Source: Roseicyclus sp041163945
GTDB lineage: Bacteria > Pseudomonadota > Alphaproteobacteria > Rhodobacterales > Rhodobacteraceae
Assembly (NCBI GenBank): GCA_041163945.1
Contig: JBEAQJ010000167.1
Span: 1 to 59,087 of the forward strand
Direction of reading: 5' to 3'
DNA: 59,087 bases
Below, one piece after another: positions 8,185 through 16,748 of this stretch. Positions within the stretch are counted from its first letter, which is position 1. Each line of letters starts with the position of its first letter. The translations under genes were made by a program, and so were the position numbers. Below the pieces are notes generated by a model. It had not been told where the DNA came from and did not search any database. It saw only the letters and a program-made list of their open reading frames with translations.

Positions 8185-11100
8185 TCAGCCCGGTATGTCC
8201 AGGGTCACGTTTTGACCATTGACCACATATTGCAGCGAGCTTTCACCGATGGCGGCCACGCGCCCGCCATCCAGCGTGTCACCCACGCTGACGCGCACGA
8301 AGCGCCCTGACGGCAGACGCACCAGCGCGCTGCGATTGGATGGCGTGCCCGTCACCCCGATCAGGTTGATGTCGCGCAGGCGGATTTCGTTGCGCGCCGT
8401 GGCCACGCGCGCCACATCGGCGTTGGTGGGGATCGAGGGCGGCGGCGCGATGGTGGTGGCCGCCGCTGCGGTGATCTGGGCCCCGCCGCGCGTTGCCTCG
8501 GCCACCATATCGGCGATGGTGGCCGGTCGCAGGCGCGGCACACGTGAACTGGCAACGGCGCGCTCGGATACGGCGACCGCCGCCCCCGCGGGGGCCGCGT
8601 TGCCGGCGTCGCCTGCGCCGGGAAAGAGCGAGGCGCGCGCCGCGGCATCTTGCGCCGATAGCGGGCGCGGTTCGGGGCGGCGGCCCGACAATTCCTGCAC
8701 GGTCAGCCCGCCCAGCAGCTGGCGTTCGCGGGTTTCGACCAGATCGCCGGGGCGGGGGCGGGGGACAAAGCTGGCAAGCGCGGCATCGACCACCGGCACG
8801 GCGGGCGTCTCGGGCGCGGCCAAGGCCAGGTCTGCGGTCGCGACCTCGCGCGGGCGGGGCGGGGCCACCACGCTTGGGCGGCCCAAAACGACAAACGCGC
8901 CTTCGGGTGTCAAAACCCCCTCGGGCGTGGCTGCGATCAGGCCGCGGGCGTCCCGTTCAAGCTGCGCGCCGAACGGCGGGGGCGGCGGCACGCGGCGCAG
9001 GATTTCCGCGATGTTGATGCGGGGATCGGCCAGCGCCACGGCATCAAGGGCGGTGATGTCGGGATCGATCGAGGCGATGTAGATATCGTCGCTCAGCGCG
9101 AACGGGCTGAAAGACGGGGGATCGGGCGGACGCGGCCAGATGCCATCCTGGGCATAGATGCGCTCGGTATCTTCCAGCGAGGGCAAGACCACCTCGGGTG
9201 GCTGAGGCAGCGGCGGCAGATCCAGATCGGCGTCGATATCGGGCAGCGCCCCCTCCGCCGCCGCCAGAGCGGGCAGGGGGGGCGATGCGGGCGATGTGTC
9301 CGCAAGATCCGCCTCACCGGCATCTGCCAGCGCTTCGGGGTCGGGTTCTGGTGCCTTGTCGCCCATCAGGCCCGCAACCGCCGCGGGGGGCATGGGCGTG
9401 GCCTCGGCCACATCCGCGGGGCTTGAGCCCCCGCCACTGCCAAACAGGCGCGCCATCGGGCTTTGCGGCAGGAAAAACACCGACCACAGCGCGATCAGGA
9501 TCAACAGCACCAGCAAGGCCAGCGTCAGGATCATTCCGGTGCGCATCGATGGGCCGGGCGCGGCCGTGGGTTTGCGCGCCAGAAGCCCGGCGGTAAAGAC
9601 GGCATCGGCCGCACTGGGCCGGGTTGTGGGCGGAACCGGGCGCGGGGCGGGGGCCGTCAGGGTGGCATCGACCGATGCGCGCGGGCCCGGCTCTGCCGGG
9701 GCTGGTCCGCCGTGATCTGCGCCCCCGATCACGCCATCGCCGGGCTTGGTGAGTGCCGCAGCAGCAGGCAGACCGGACGGGCCGTCCGTGGCCGGATCGG
9801 CCTTGGGGCGGCGCTTGCTGACCTCGCGCAGACGGGCCAGTTGCGCGGCCAGTTTGCTGGCCTGATTGGGTGCGGCGGGTGTGTCCGGCGGCAGCGTCGC
9901 GGCGGCGTCTGATGCCGGGTCGCGGGCCGGGTCGCGGATCGGGTCGGCATCGGCAAAGGTGCCGAACCCCAAACGACCCCGGCGGCGCGACACCAGCGCG
10001 CCGGTTTCGCCGTCCGGTTTTGGTGCGCGCCCGCGCCGGGCGCCAAAGCCAAGCAGCGGCGGGTCTTCGGCAGGGCGGCGGCTGGGGTCCGCGGGGGGGG
10101 CGGCGGGCGCGGCAACACCCGTTTTCGGCCCGCGCGCCGGCCGCACGCCCGGTTTTTCCGCCGTCAGGTTGCGCCCATCCGGGCCGGGGCGGTCGATCTT
10201 GCCGCGCGCCGCGATGGGGCTGGATGCCGGTTCCGTCGCAGGCGGGGCTGCCGTTTCCGGTGTCGCGCCTGGCTCGGTTCCGGTTTCGGGGTCCGTTCCC
10301 GTTTCGATTTCGCCCTTCGGGTCCGCATCCTCGGTGGCGTCAACGGGGCGTATGGGCTGCGTCAGCGTCAGATCGAGGATCGCGGCAAGGCTTGTCTGCG
10401 GCGCGTCGTCGGCATCAGCTTCAGCTTCAGCCTCAACTTCAGTGTCGACAGCGGGGTGTTCCGCCGCCGATTCCCCGGGCGTCGGATCCGCCGCTGATTC
10501 CTCGCGTGTCGGATCCGCCGCCGGCCCGGCCAAGCCCGAAGCGGCGCCCGCGGCAGCGTCGGCCGCCCCGGTGGTGTCTGGGGCTGTCTTGTCTGTGTCT
10601 GTGCCTGTGTCTGTGTCCGTTGCGGTGGTCGGCGCGGGCGCGGTCAGCGGCCCATCTGGGGCCGTGTCCGGCACGGTGGGTTCGGCCATCTCGGCCATGC
10701 CTTCCATGCCCTTCGCGTCTTCGGCTTCGGCCGGTTCTGCCGATGGCGCGTCATCTGCGGGCGCAACCCAAGCATCGGGCCCAAAGGCCAGTCCGGCGGC
10801 ATGTTCGGCAAAGCCCTGCGGCGCCGGGCCAAAGATGGGCACGCCGGGAAAACGTTCCGCCGGGGGCATCGCGATGAAGCCGGCGCTGACAAACCCGTGG
10901 GCGGCGACAAAGCCCGCCGCCTCGTCCAGCGTTTCCTTGGCGATCACCGCCACCTTCACGCGGTCGGCTTCGATCGGGCGCCAGTCATGGACCAGATCGG
11001 CCACGGCATAGGGCGTCAGCCCATCCAGCCCCTCGGCGATGCGCGCCGCGACCAGATCGGGGTCGTGCACCGGGGCCATGAACGATGTGTAGAGGATCTG

Positions 11101-11298
11101 GTCATCGGGCAAAACCAGGATCACGCCCGAAGCGGCACCGCCGCGCGCATCCACCATCTGTTTCAACCCGGCCATTTCCGCGGCCAGATCCGGGCTGTCG
11201 GGCTGCGCTTCGCCGATCAGCGCCCAATGGCCTGCAAGCTGGCGATGGGCCAGCGCAATGCCTTGCGGTGACAAGAACAGCGCGAAATCGACGCTCAC
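8185..11298 (-). CDS. Large uncharacterised single-pass membrane protein: GspL/PilM-like N-terminus, disordered linker, PilP/GspC-like C-terminus
   Basis: 1037 residues. The GTG at 11298 (start VSVDFALFLS) is preferred over upstream in-frame codons because the reading before it crosses non-conserved sequence and a GGGGTCGG stretch precedes it. Residues about 1-170 resemble the cytoplasmic actin-like half of secretion/pilus platform proteins (GspL, PilM): LDGLTPYAVADLVHDWRPI and VAVIAKETLDEA. Residues about 180-580 are low-complexity, rich in Ala, Pro, Asp, Glu and Thr. One transmembrane helix lies near 587-611 (MILTLALLVLLILIALWSVF). The last 100 residues, with LIGVTGTPSNRSALVRLPSG then VGDTLDGGRVAAIG, look like the small beta domain of PilP/GspC. 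Relatives are sometimes misnamed translation initiation factor 2. Function unknown; a secretion-platform-like or envelope role is an inference. Confidence 0.8.
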   Translation of the reverse strand: MSVDFALFLSPQGIALAHRQLAGHWALIGEAQPDSPDLAAEMAGLKQMVDARGGAASGVILVLPDDQILYTSFMAPVHDPDLVAARIAEGLDGLTPYAVADLVHDWRPIEADRVKVAVIAKETLDEAAGFVAAHGFVSAGFIAMPPAERFPGVPIFGPAPQGFAEHAAGLAFGPDAWVAPADDAPSAEPAEAEDAKGMEGMAEMAEPTVPDTAPDGPLTAPAPTTATDTDTGTDTDKTAPDTTGAADAAAGAASGLAGPAADPTREESAADPTPGESAAEHPAVDTEVEAEAEADADDAPQTSLAAILDLTLTQPIRPVDATEDADPKGEIETGTDPETGTEPGATPETAAPPATEPASSPIAARGKIDRPGPDGRNLTAEKPGVRPARGPKTGVAAPAAPPADPSRRPAEDPPLLGFGARRGRAPKPDGETGALVSRRRGRLGFGTFADADPIRDPARDPASDAAATLPPDTPAAPNQASKLAAQLARLREVSKRRPKADPATDGPSGLPAAAALTKPGDGVIGGADHGGPAPAEPGPRASVDATLTAPAPRPVPPTTRPSAADAVFTAGLLARKPTAAPGPSMRTGMILTLALLVLLILIALWSVFFLPQSPMARLFGSGGGSSPADVAEATPMPPAAVAGLMGDKAPEPDPEALADAGEADLADTSPASPPLPALAAAEGALPDIDADLDLPPLPQPPEVVLPSLEDTERIYAQDGIWPRPPDPPSFSPFALSDDIYIASIDPDITALDAVALADPRINIAEILRRVPPPPPFGAQLERDARGLIAATPEGVLTPEGAFVVLGRPSVVAPPRPREVATADLALAAPETPAVPVVDAALASFVPRPRPGDLVETRERQLLGGLTVQELSGRRPEPRPLSAQDAAARASLFPGAGDAGNAAPAGAAVAVSERAVASSRVPRLRPATIADMVAEATRGGAQITAAAATTIAPPPSIPTNADVARVATARNEIRLRDINLIGVTGTPSNRSALVRLPSGRFVRVSVGDTLDGGRVAAIGESSLQYVVNGQNVTLDIPG
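10414..10442 (-). repeat. Hexanucleotide-like repeat encoding alternating Glu-Ala
   Basis: Imperfect repeats of CAGCTT (plus strand) inside the disordered linker of the large membrane protein; they read as an alternating acidic-alanine stretch (VEAEAEAEADAD) on the coding strand. Hexamers keep the reading frame, so length variation would change only linker length. Confidence 0.7.
10585..10618 (-). repeat. TGTCTG hexanucleotide repeat encoding Thr-Asp dipeptides
   Basis: Five to six imperfect copies of TGTCTG or TGCCTG on the plus strand, read as TDTDTGTDTD on the coding strand of the large membrane protein. Another in-frame simple repeat of the disordered linker; a likely place for length polymorphism between strains. 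Confidence 0.7.
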
Positions 11299-11369
11299 AT
11301 CCGACCCCAGTCGTCTTCCAGATGGATCCGGGCCCCATCCGGCCCCGGCATGATCCGATCTACAACACA

Positions 11370-11402
11370 AACGCCCCGGGGAAAACACTTCCCCGAGGCG
11401 TT
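11370..11402 (-). terminator. Stem-loop terminator downstream of metY
   Basis: Arms AACGCC-C-CGGGGAA and TTCCCCG-A-GGCGTT pair over 13 bp plus one mismatch, with a five-base loop. It lies 79 bases past the metY stop and before the start of the next minus-strand gene, and on the minus strand is followed by a short T-rich stretch. A factor-independent terminator is the simplest reading. Confidence 0.7.
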
Positions 11403-11480
11403 GGTGGCCCTTCGGCGGATTTTGGGTCATGGCCGGCTGTCGCCAAACGGCAGGGCCGGCCGTGGCCCATGCCCGATGGC

Positions 11481-12773
11481 TCAGCCCGCCGCGCGCGCGA
11501 GCGCCTGATCAAGATCGGCAATCAGGTCATCGGCATCCTCGATCCCGATGGACACGCGCACGACATCCGGCGCGGCCCCGGCCGCCTTTTGCTGTTCCGG
11601 CGTCAACTGGCGATGGGTGGTCGACGCCGAATGGATGATCAGGCTGCGCGTATCGCCCAGATTGGCGACATGGCTGAAGATTTCCAGGGAATCGACCAGC
11701 CGCACGCAGGCCTCGTAGCCCCCCTTGACGGCAAAGGTGAACAAGGCCCCCGCCCCCTTGGGGCAGACGGCTTTCGCGCGCTCGAAATAGGGCGAAGATG
11801 CCAGCCCGGCATAGGTCACATAGGAAATGCGCGGATCCGCTTCGAGCCACTGGGCGATCTTGACCGCATTTTCAACGTGCCGCTCCATGCGCAACGACAG
11901 GGTTTCGATCCCCATCAGCGTGTAATGGGCGGCTTGCGGGTTCATCGTCATGCCCAAGTCGCGCAAGCCGATGGCGATGCCGTGAAAGGTATAGGCCAAG
12001 GGGCCAAAGGTTTCGTGGAACCGCAGCCCGTGATAGGCCGGTTCCGGCGCCGAAAGCGATGGGAACTTGTCGCTGGCCGACCAGTCGAAGCGCCCCGAAT
12101 CGACCACGCAGCCGCCCGTGACCGTGCCATTGCCGGTCAGGTACTTGGTCGTCGAATGCACCACCAGCGTGGCGCCATGTTCGATCGGCCGGCACAGATA
12201 GGGCGTGGCGGTCGTGTTGTCGACGATCAGCGGCACACCGGCGGCATCGGCCACATCGGCCACGGCCCGCAGATCGGTGATATACCCCCCCGGATTGGCG
12301 ATCGCTTCGCAGAACACGGCGCGGGTGTCGTCGTCGATCGCCGCGGCCACAGCGCCGAGATCATCGAAATCGACGAATTTCGCCGACCAGCCAAAGCGTT
12401 TGATCGTCTGCGAAAACTGGGTGACGGTGCCGCCGTAAAGCCGCGTCGAGACCACGATGTTGCGCCCCGGCGCCATCAGCGGAAACAGCGCCATGATCTG
12501 CGCCGCATGTCCCGACGAACAGCACACCGCCCCCACGCCGCCCTCCAGCGTGGCGATGCGTTCCTGCAGCACGGCCACGGTCGGGTTGGTCAGGCGCGAA
12601 TAGATGTATCCGACCTCCTGCAGGTTGAACAACGCCGCCGCATGTTCGGCATCGCGAAACACATAGGCGGTTGTCTGGTAGATCGGCGTTTGCCGGGCCC
12701 CGGTGGCGGGGTCGGGCCGGGCGCCTGCATGGATTTGCAGCGTGTCGAAACCGTAGCTTGGGCCGTCGGTCAT
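11481..12773 (-). CDS. metY: O-acetylhomoserine aminocarboxypropyltransferase (sulfhydrylase)
   Basis: PLP enzyme of the Cys/Met metabolism family that makes homocysteine from O-acetylhomoserine and sulfide, or methionine from methanethiol. The start at ATG 12773 gives the family N-terminus GFDTLQIHAGARPDPATGARQTPIYQTTAYVF; upstream in-frame codons run into GC-rich non-coding sequence. The PLP lysine is Lys210 in VVHSTTKYLTGNGT, the cofactor Asp is in PLIVDNTTATPYLCRP, and the phosphate-binding SSGHAA segment lies near residue 88. The protein is 430 residues, which fits MetY rather than the 390-400-residue MetB/MetZ group. A stem-loop follows the stop. I found no SAM-II riboswitch upstream. 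Confidence 0.94.
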   Translation of the reverse strand: MTDGPSYGFDTLQIHAGARPDPATGARQTPIYQTTAYVFRDAEHAAALFNLQEVGYIYSRLTNPTVAVLQERIATLEGGVGAVCCSSGHAAQIMALFPLMAPGRNIVVSTRLYGGTVTQFSQTIKRFGWSAKFVDFDDLGAVAAAIDDDTRAVFCEAIANPGGYITDLRAVADVADAAGVPLIVDNTTATPYLCRPIEHGATLVVHSTTKYLTGNGTVTGGCVVDSGRFDWSASDKFPSLSAPEPAYHGLRFHETFGPLAYTFHGIAIGLRDLGMTMNPQAAHYTLMGIETLSLRMERHVENAVKIAQWLEADPRISYVTYAGLASSPYFERAKAVCPKGAGALFTFAVKGGYEACVRLVDSLEIFSHVANLGDTRSLIIHSASTTHRQLTPEQQKAAGAAPDVVRVSIGIEDADDLIADLDQALARAAG

Positions 12774-13088
12774 GGGTCTGTCCCCTTGTGGTGGTGGTGT
12801 TGCGCCTAGGCTTAGGCCAATGCCCGGGGCGCGGCAATCGCTGCCCACAGAGAAAAGACCGCGCGGTTCAAAGCCCCGCGCCTTGTCCGACGCCCGTCCG
12901 CTGCGCGGGCCGGCCGGTGGAACAACCGCCCCGACCCCAGGCGGCGGCGCAAGGGATCGCGCGGCGTTCCGGTGCCGCCCCGCCCGGCGGCGCGCGGCCC
13001 GCAGACGCGACCGCATGGCACTGGACGGCCCGCGCCACATCGGGCAGAACCCGTGACATCCGATCCGCAACCCCGAAAGGGCCTGCAT
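12774..13088. other. 315-base divergent intergenic region metY / NDUFA12-like
   Basis: No coding sequence with the codon bias of neighbours could be found. It contains the small inverted repeat GCCTA-GGCT-TAGGC at 12804-12817, about 31 bases upstream of the metY start, which could be a regulator site. The central part is unusually GC-rich. It must carry promoters for metY (minus) and the NDUFA12-like gene (plus), but no clear -35/-10 pair stands out. Confidence 0.5.
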
Positions 13089-13466
13089 ATGCTCAGCTTT
13101 CTTACGCGCCTTGTCACTTGGTGGAACGGCCAGACCATCGGCACCCAGCTGTTCACCGCGCGCCATGGGGTCAAGGTGGGCACGGACGCGCAGGGCAATG
13201 TCTTTTACCGGTCCAAGGATGGTGCGCGGCGCTGGGTGATCTACAATGGCGAAGCCGAGGCCAGCCGCGTGGATGCCGATTGGCACGGTTGGCTGCACCA
13301 CACATGGGATGCAGCGCCCAGCGAAACCCCGGTTGCCCACAAGGCATGGGAAAAGCCGCACCTGCCGAACCTGACCGGAACCGCGGCCGCCCATCTGCCG
13401 GCCGGCTCGATCCGCCGGGCCGCCCCCAGCGATCGCCGCGACTACGAGGCCTGGACGCCTGATTGA
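13089..13466 (+). CDS. NDUFA12-family complex I accessory protein
   Basis: Homologue of the NADH:ubiquinone oxidoreductase 17.2 kDa subunit (NDUFA12/B17.2), an accessory subunit at the matrix/cytoplasmic arm of complex I in alphaproteobacteria and mitochondria. The 125 residues show the family pattern: TWWNGQTIGTQLFTARHG, VGTDAQGNVFYRSKDGARRWVIYNG, EASRVDADWHGWLHHTWDAAP and the C-terminal YEAWTPD. The start at ATG 13089 (MLSFLTRLVTWWNG) follows a GAAAGG Shine-Dalgarno-like stretch; the in-frame opening farther upstream lacks homology. Followed by a stem-loop and then the MlaD-like gene, an order usual in Rhodobacterales. Confidence 0.93.
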   Translation: MLSFLTRLVTWWNGQTIGTQLFTARHGVKVGTDAQGNVFYRSKDGARRWVIYNGEAEASRVDADWHGWLHHTWDAAPSETPVAHKAWEKPHLPNLTGTAAAHLPAGSIRRAAPSDRRDYEAWTPD

Positions 13467-13487
13467 CCGCCGCCCGTCGGCAGGAAA

Positions 13488-13526
13488 ACGGCCCAAGGGC
13501 AAAGCGCCCCCTTGGATCGCGGCCGT
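13488..13526 (+). terminator. Possible stem-loop terminator after NDUFA12-like gene
   Basis: CCAAGGG (13493-13499) pairs with CCCTTGG (13509-13515), and flanking ACGGC/GCCGT bases can extend the stem. Only a short CTTC follows, so termination strength is uncertain. Confidence 0.4.
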
Positions 13527-13565
13527 CTTCGGGCCATAAGCGGGCAATGACCAGAGGCATTGGGC

Positions 13566-14024
13566 ATGTCCACGCAGAATAACACCATCACCGAGGTTCT
13601 TGTCGGCGCCGCCGTTCTGGCTGTGGCGACCGGCTTTTTCTTTTACGCCGCGGGCAGCTCCGACAGCGGCCCGGCCGGGGGCAGCTATGCCATGGCCGCG
13701 TCGTTTCGCAGCGCCGAGGGCATTGCGGTCGGCACCGAGGTGCGCATGGCCGGGGTCCGGGTGGGCACGGTGACGGGTATGGTCCTGAACCCCGAAACCT
13801 TCCGCGCCGAGATGACCTTTAGCCTGCGCGACGATATCTTGCTGCCCGACGATAGCGCCGTCACCATCGCCTCCGAGGGTTTGCTGGGGGGCAGCTTTGT
13901 CGAGATCATTCCCGGCGGATCACCGTTCAACTACGCCCCTGGCGACCGGATCACCGACACGCAAAGCTCGGTCAGCCTTGTGACGTTGTTGATGCGCTTC
14001 GTGGCGGGGGATGGCGCAGAGTGA
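13566..14024 (+). CDS. mlaD: MlaD-family (MCE domain) outer-membrane lipid asymmetry protein
   Basis: Membrane-anchored periplasmic MCE-domain protein, the lipid-binding part of a retrograde phospholipid transport system. The N-terminal helix (residues about 8-28, EVLVGAAVLAVATGFFFYAA) anchors it; residues 40-120 form the single MCE domain with AASFRSAEGIAVGTEVRMAGVRVGTV and DDSAVTIASEGLLGGSFVEIIPGG. The 152 residues match MlaD rather than the longer PqiB/YebT. ATG 13566 is chosen with GAGG eight bases upstream; the codon at 13560 is TTG. MlaE/F/B/C genes are not in this window. The stop overlaps the DUF2155 start (TGATG), so the two are coupled. Confidence 0.9.
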   Translation: MSTQNNTITEVLVGAAVLAVATGFFFYAAGSSDSGPAGGSYAMAASFRSAEGIAVGTEVRMAGVRVGTVTGMVLNPETFRAEMTFSLRDDILLPDDSAVTIASEGLLGGSFVEIIPGGSPFNYAPGDRITDTQSSVSLVTLLMRFVAGDGAE

Positions 14025-14593
14025 TGCGCACCACCACAGCGGCTGTGGCGGCGGCTCTGGTGCTTTGGGCTGCCCCCGCGCCGGGCCAGCAATTCGATTC
14101 CTACGGCGACCGACCGATCGAGGGGTTCCAGCTGCCGCTGGGTGGCTTGGGCCTGCCGGCGCCGGCGCTGGATCCCGATGGCGGCCTGGCGCCGGACGGC
14201 AGCGCGGCGGTGCCCCTGTCGCTGCCCGCCCCAGCTGAGGCTGGCATGCCCGCCTTTCCCGACACCGCCACCCCCATCACATCGATCAGCCAACCCCAGA
14301 CGGCGCAGGCCAATCGCATCGTGTTGCGCGCGCTTGACCGGATGCTGGGCCAGCCCACGGATGTGGAGCTGCGCGTGGGCGAAACGGCGATTTACGGACG
14401 CATCGAGGTTCACGTTCGCGAATGTCGCTATCCCAGCGACGATCCGGCGTCGGATGCCTATGCCTATCTTGACATCACCGATCAGCAAGGCGTGCCGCTG
14501 TTCGAAGGCTGGATGATCGCGTCATCGCCGGTGCTGAACGCGCTGGAACATCCGCGCTATGATGTCTGGGTGTTGCGCTGTTGGGCCGAGTGA
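14024..14593 (+). CDS. DUF2155-containing exported protein
   Basis: 189 residues. A signal peptide (RTTTAAVAAALVLWAAPAPGQ) is followed by a Pro/Ala-rich segment (about 25-85) and a conserved C-terminal DUF2155 domain (about 95-189): ANRIVLRALDRMLG, ELRVGETAIYGRIEVHVRECRYP, DAYAYLDITDQ, LFEGWMIASSPVLNALEHPRYDVWVLRC. The two Cys residues could form a disulfide. Translationally coupled to the MlaD-like gene. Function is not known; its conserved place next to mlaD and its export make an envelope role likely. It converges on aat, seven bases away. Confidence 0.88.
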   Translation: MRTTTAAVAAALVLWAAPAPGQQFDSYGDRPIEGFQLPLGGLGLPAPALDPDGGLAPDGSAAVPLSLPAPAEAGMPAFPDTATPITSISQPQTAQANRIVLRALDRMLGQPTDVELRVGETAIYGRIEVHVRECRYPSDDPASDAYAYLDITDQQGVPLFEGWMIASSPVLNALEHPRYDVWVLRCWAE

Positions 14594-14599
14594 TCGCGC

Positions 14600-15238
14600 C
14601 TAGCGATCTGTGGTCGCGGCCCGATCGATCGCGAAGAAATCGGCGGGCGAGGTGATGGCCAGCTGCAATTGCCGCCGGTAATCCGCGCGCGAGATTTCCA
14701 TCGCGCCAAGGCTCATCAGATGCTCGGTCGTGAACTGGGTGTCGAACAGTTGAAACCCGCCCATGCGCAGCCGGTCGATCAGATGGGCCAGCGCGATCTT
14801 GGATCCATCGGTGCGGTGCGAAAACATCGATTCCCCGAAATACGCGGCCCCCAGCACCACGCCGAACACGCCGCCGGCCAATGCGCCATCGATCCAGACC
14901 TCGACCGAATGGGCATGCCCCTGTGCATGCAACGACAGGTAGGTGCCGAAGATTTCGGTATTGATCCAGGTTTCGGGGCGGTCGGCACAGGCCGCGATCA
15001 CGCCGGGGAAATCGCGGTTGACGGTGATCTCGTAGCCGCCGCGGGCCAACCTGCGCCGCAGCGAGCGCGAGACATGGAACCCGTTCAGCGGAAAGACACC
15101 GCGCCGCTGCGGGTCGACCCAGAAAATACCCGGCTGGTCCGCGCCGTCCGACATTGGAAAAATGCCGGCCGCGTAGGCCCGTATCATCAGTTCCGGCGAC
15201 AGCACCGGGCGCACCGGGCTGAGCATGTCATGTGCCAT
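14600..15238 (-). CDS. aat: Leucyl/phenylalanyl-tRNA--protein transferase
   Basis: Adds Leu or Phe from aminoacyl-tRNA to N-terminal Arg/Lys of proteins, marking them for ClpAP (bacterial N-end rule). Motifs: LSPELMIRAYAAGIFPMSDG, FWVDPQRRGVFPLNGFHVSRSLRR, ETWINTEIFGTYLSLHAQGHAHSVEVWIDGALAGGVFGV, YFGESMFSHRTDGSKIAL and FDTQFTTEHLMSLGA. Two close Met codons (15238 and 15226) are both plausible, giving 212 or 208 residues; neither has a strong ribosome site. The larger open frame upstream of 15238 is not conserved Aat sequence. Lies downstream of accC in the same direction. Confidence 0.95.
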   Translation of the reverse strand: MAHDMLSPVRPVLSPELMIRAYAAGIFPMSDGADQPGIFWVDPQRRGVFPLNGFHVSRSLRRRLARGGYEITVNRDFPGVIAACADRPETWINTEIFGTYLSLHAQGHAHSVEVWIDGALAGGVFGVVLGAAYFGESMFSHRTDGSKIALAHLIDRLRMGGFQLFDTQFTTEHLMSLGAMEISRADYRRQLQLAITSPADFFAIDRAATTDR

Positions 15239-15389
15239 ACCGGGCCAGATAGACCGGGGGCCGGGAAAGTCTTGTGGAAAGCGCAAAAGTCTTGCGGGCG
15301 GCAATTCCCCGCCCATGTCCACCACGACACCGCCGATGGGCAGGGTCGGAATGGCGGCCGGGTCGATCGGTGCGCCCGGCCGGGGAAGA

Positions 15390-16736
15390 TCAGCCGAAAT
15401 TCTCGGCAAGCCAGCCCTCGAGCCAATGGATGGTGTAATCACCCGACAGCACGGCCGGTTCGGCCAACAGCGCGTCAAACAGCGGAATGGTGGTGTCGAT
15501 CCCGTCGATGATCAGCTCGCCCAGCGCGCGGTGCAGCCGCGCCAAGGCCTCGGGTCGATCGCGGCCATGCACGATCAGCTTGCCGATCAGGCTGTCGTAG
15601 TAGGGTGGAATGCGGTAGCCGTCGTAAATCGCGCTGTCCATCCGCACGCCCAAACCCCCCGGCGCATGGTATTGGCTGATCCGGCCGGGCGAGGGCGAAA
15701 AATTCGGCAGCTTCTCGGCGTTGATCCGCACTTCGATGGCGTGCCCGTTGACGGCCAGCTTGTCTTGTTCGAACGACATCGGCAGGCCCGCGGCCACGCG
15801 GATCTGTTCGCGCACCAGATCCACGCCGAAAATCGCCTCGGTCACGGGGTGTTCGACCTGCAGGCGGGTGTTCATCTCGATGAAGAAGAATTCCCCGTCT
15901 TCGTACAGGAATTCGATGGTGCCCGCGCCCTCGTAGCCCAGATCGCCCACCGCCTTGGCACAGGTCGCGCCGATCCGGGCGCGGGTTTCGGCATCGATTG
16001 CCGGGCCGGGGGCCTCTTCGAAGACCTTTTGGTGGCGCCGCTGCAGCGAACAATCGCGTTCGCCCAGATGCACCGCCCGCCCACGGCCGTCGCCGAAAAC
16101 CTGCACCTCGATATGGCGGGGGCGGCCCAGATATTTCTCGATATACACCTCGTCATTGCCAAAGGCGGCCTTGGCTTCGGTGCGGGCGGTGCGAAAGGCG
16201 GTCTCCATCTCGGCCTCGGACCGGGCCAGTTTCATGCCGCGCCCGCCGCCACCGGCGGTGGCCTTGACGATCACCGGATAGCCCGCGCTGCGCCCGACCT
16301 CAAAGGCGGCATCCAGCGTGGCCACCCCCCCCTCGGAGCCCGGCACGCAGGGCACACCCAGCTTTTTCATCGTGTCCTTGGCGGTGATCTTGTCGCCCAT
16401 CAGGCGGATATGCTGCGCCGAGGGGCCGATGAACTTGATCCCGTGATCTTCGACCGCCTGCACGAAGCTGGCATTTTCGCTCAAGAAGCCATAGCCGGGG
16501 TGGATCGCCTCGGCGCCCGTGATCTCGCAGGCCGAAATGATGGCGGGCATCGACAGGTAGGATTGCGGGCTGGGCGGCGGGCCGATGCAGATCGCCTCGT
16601 CGGCCATGCGCACGTGCATCGCGTCGCTGTCGGCGGTGGAATGGACCGCGACGGTGGCCACCCCCATCTCGCGCGCCGCCCGGATGACGCGCAACGCGAT
16701 CTCGCCACGGTTGGCGATGAGGATCTTCTTGAACAT
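15390..16736 (-). CDS. accC: Biotin carboxylase subunit of acetyl-CoA carboxylase
   Basis: ATP-dependent carboxylation of biotin on AccB, the first half-reaction of fatty-acid synthesis. 448 residues, normal length. N-terminus MFKKILIANRGEIALRVIRAAREMG; ATP-grasp glycine loop VIVKATAGGGGRGMKLA; HIEVQVFGDGRGRAVHLGERDCSLQRRHQKVFEEAPGP; catalytic FIEMNTRLQVEHPVTE; C-terminal GKLIVHGRDRPEALARLHRAL. Transcribed after accB with a 12-base gap, the usual accBC operon. The 767-residue frame on the opposite strand is an antisense shadow of accC and accB. Confidence 0.98.
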   Translation of the reverse strand: MFKKILIANRGEIALRVIRAAREMGVATVAVHSTADSDAMHVRMADEAICIGPPPSPQSYLSMPAIISACEITGAEAIHPGYGFLSENASFVQAVEDHGIKFIGPSAQHIRLMGDKITAKDTMKKLGVPCVPGSEGGVATLDAAFEVGRSAGYPVIVKATAGGGGRGMKLARSEAEMETAFRTARTEAKAAFGNDEVYIEKYLGRPRHIEVQVFGDGRGRAVHLGERDCSLQRRHQKVFEEAPGPAIDAETRARIGATCAKAVGDLGYEGAGTIEFLYEDGEFFFIEMNTRLQVEHPVTEAIFGVDLVREQIRVAAGLPMSFEQDKLAVNGHAIEVRINAEKLPNFSPSPGRISQYHAPGGLGVRMDSAIYDGYRIPPYYDSLIGKLIVHGRDRPEALARLHRALGELIIDGIDTTIPLFDALLAEPAVLSGDYTIHWLEGWLAENFG

Positions 16737-16748
16737 GGGGCGCCCCGC

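Noticed and set aside
12774..12860. SAM-II riboswitch expected upstream of metY in some alphaproteobacteria
   Set aside because: I could not find the conserved pseudoknot elements in the minus-strand leader; only a small GCCTA/TAGGC repeat is present.
13280..13296. TTGGCACGGTTGGCTGC as a second sigma-54 promoter
   Set aside because: GG and GC are 13 rather than 12 bases apart and the sequence lies inside the NDUFA12-like gene.
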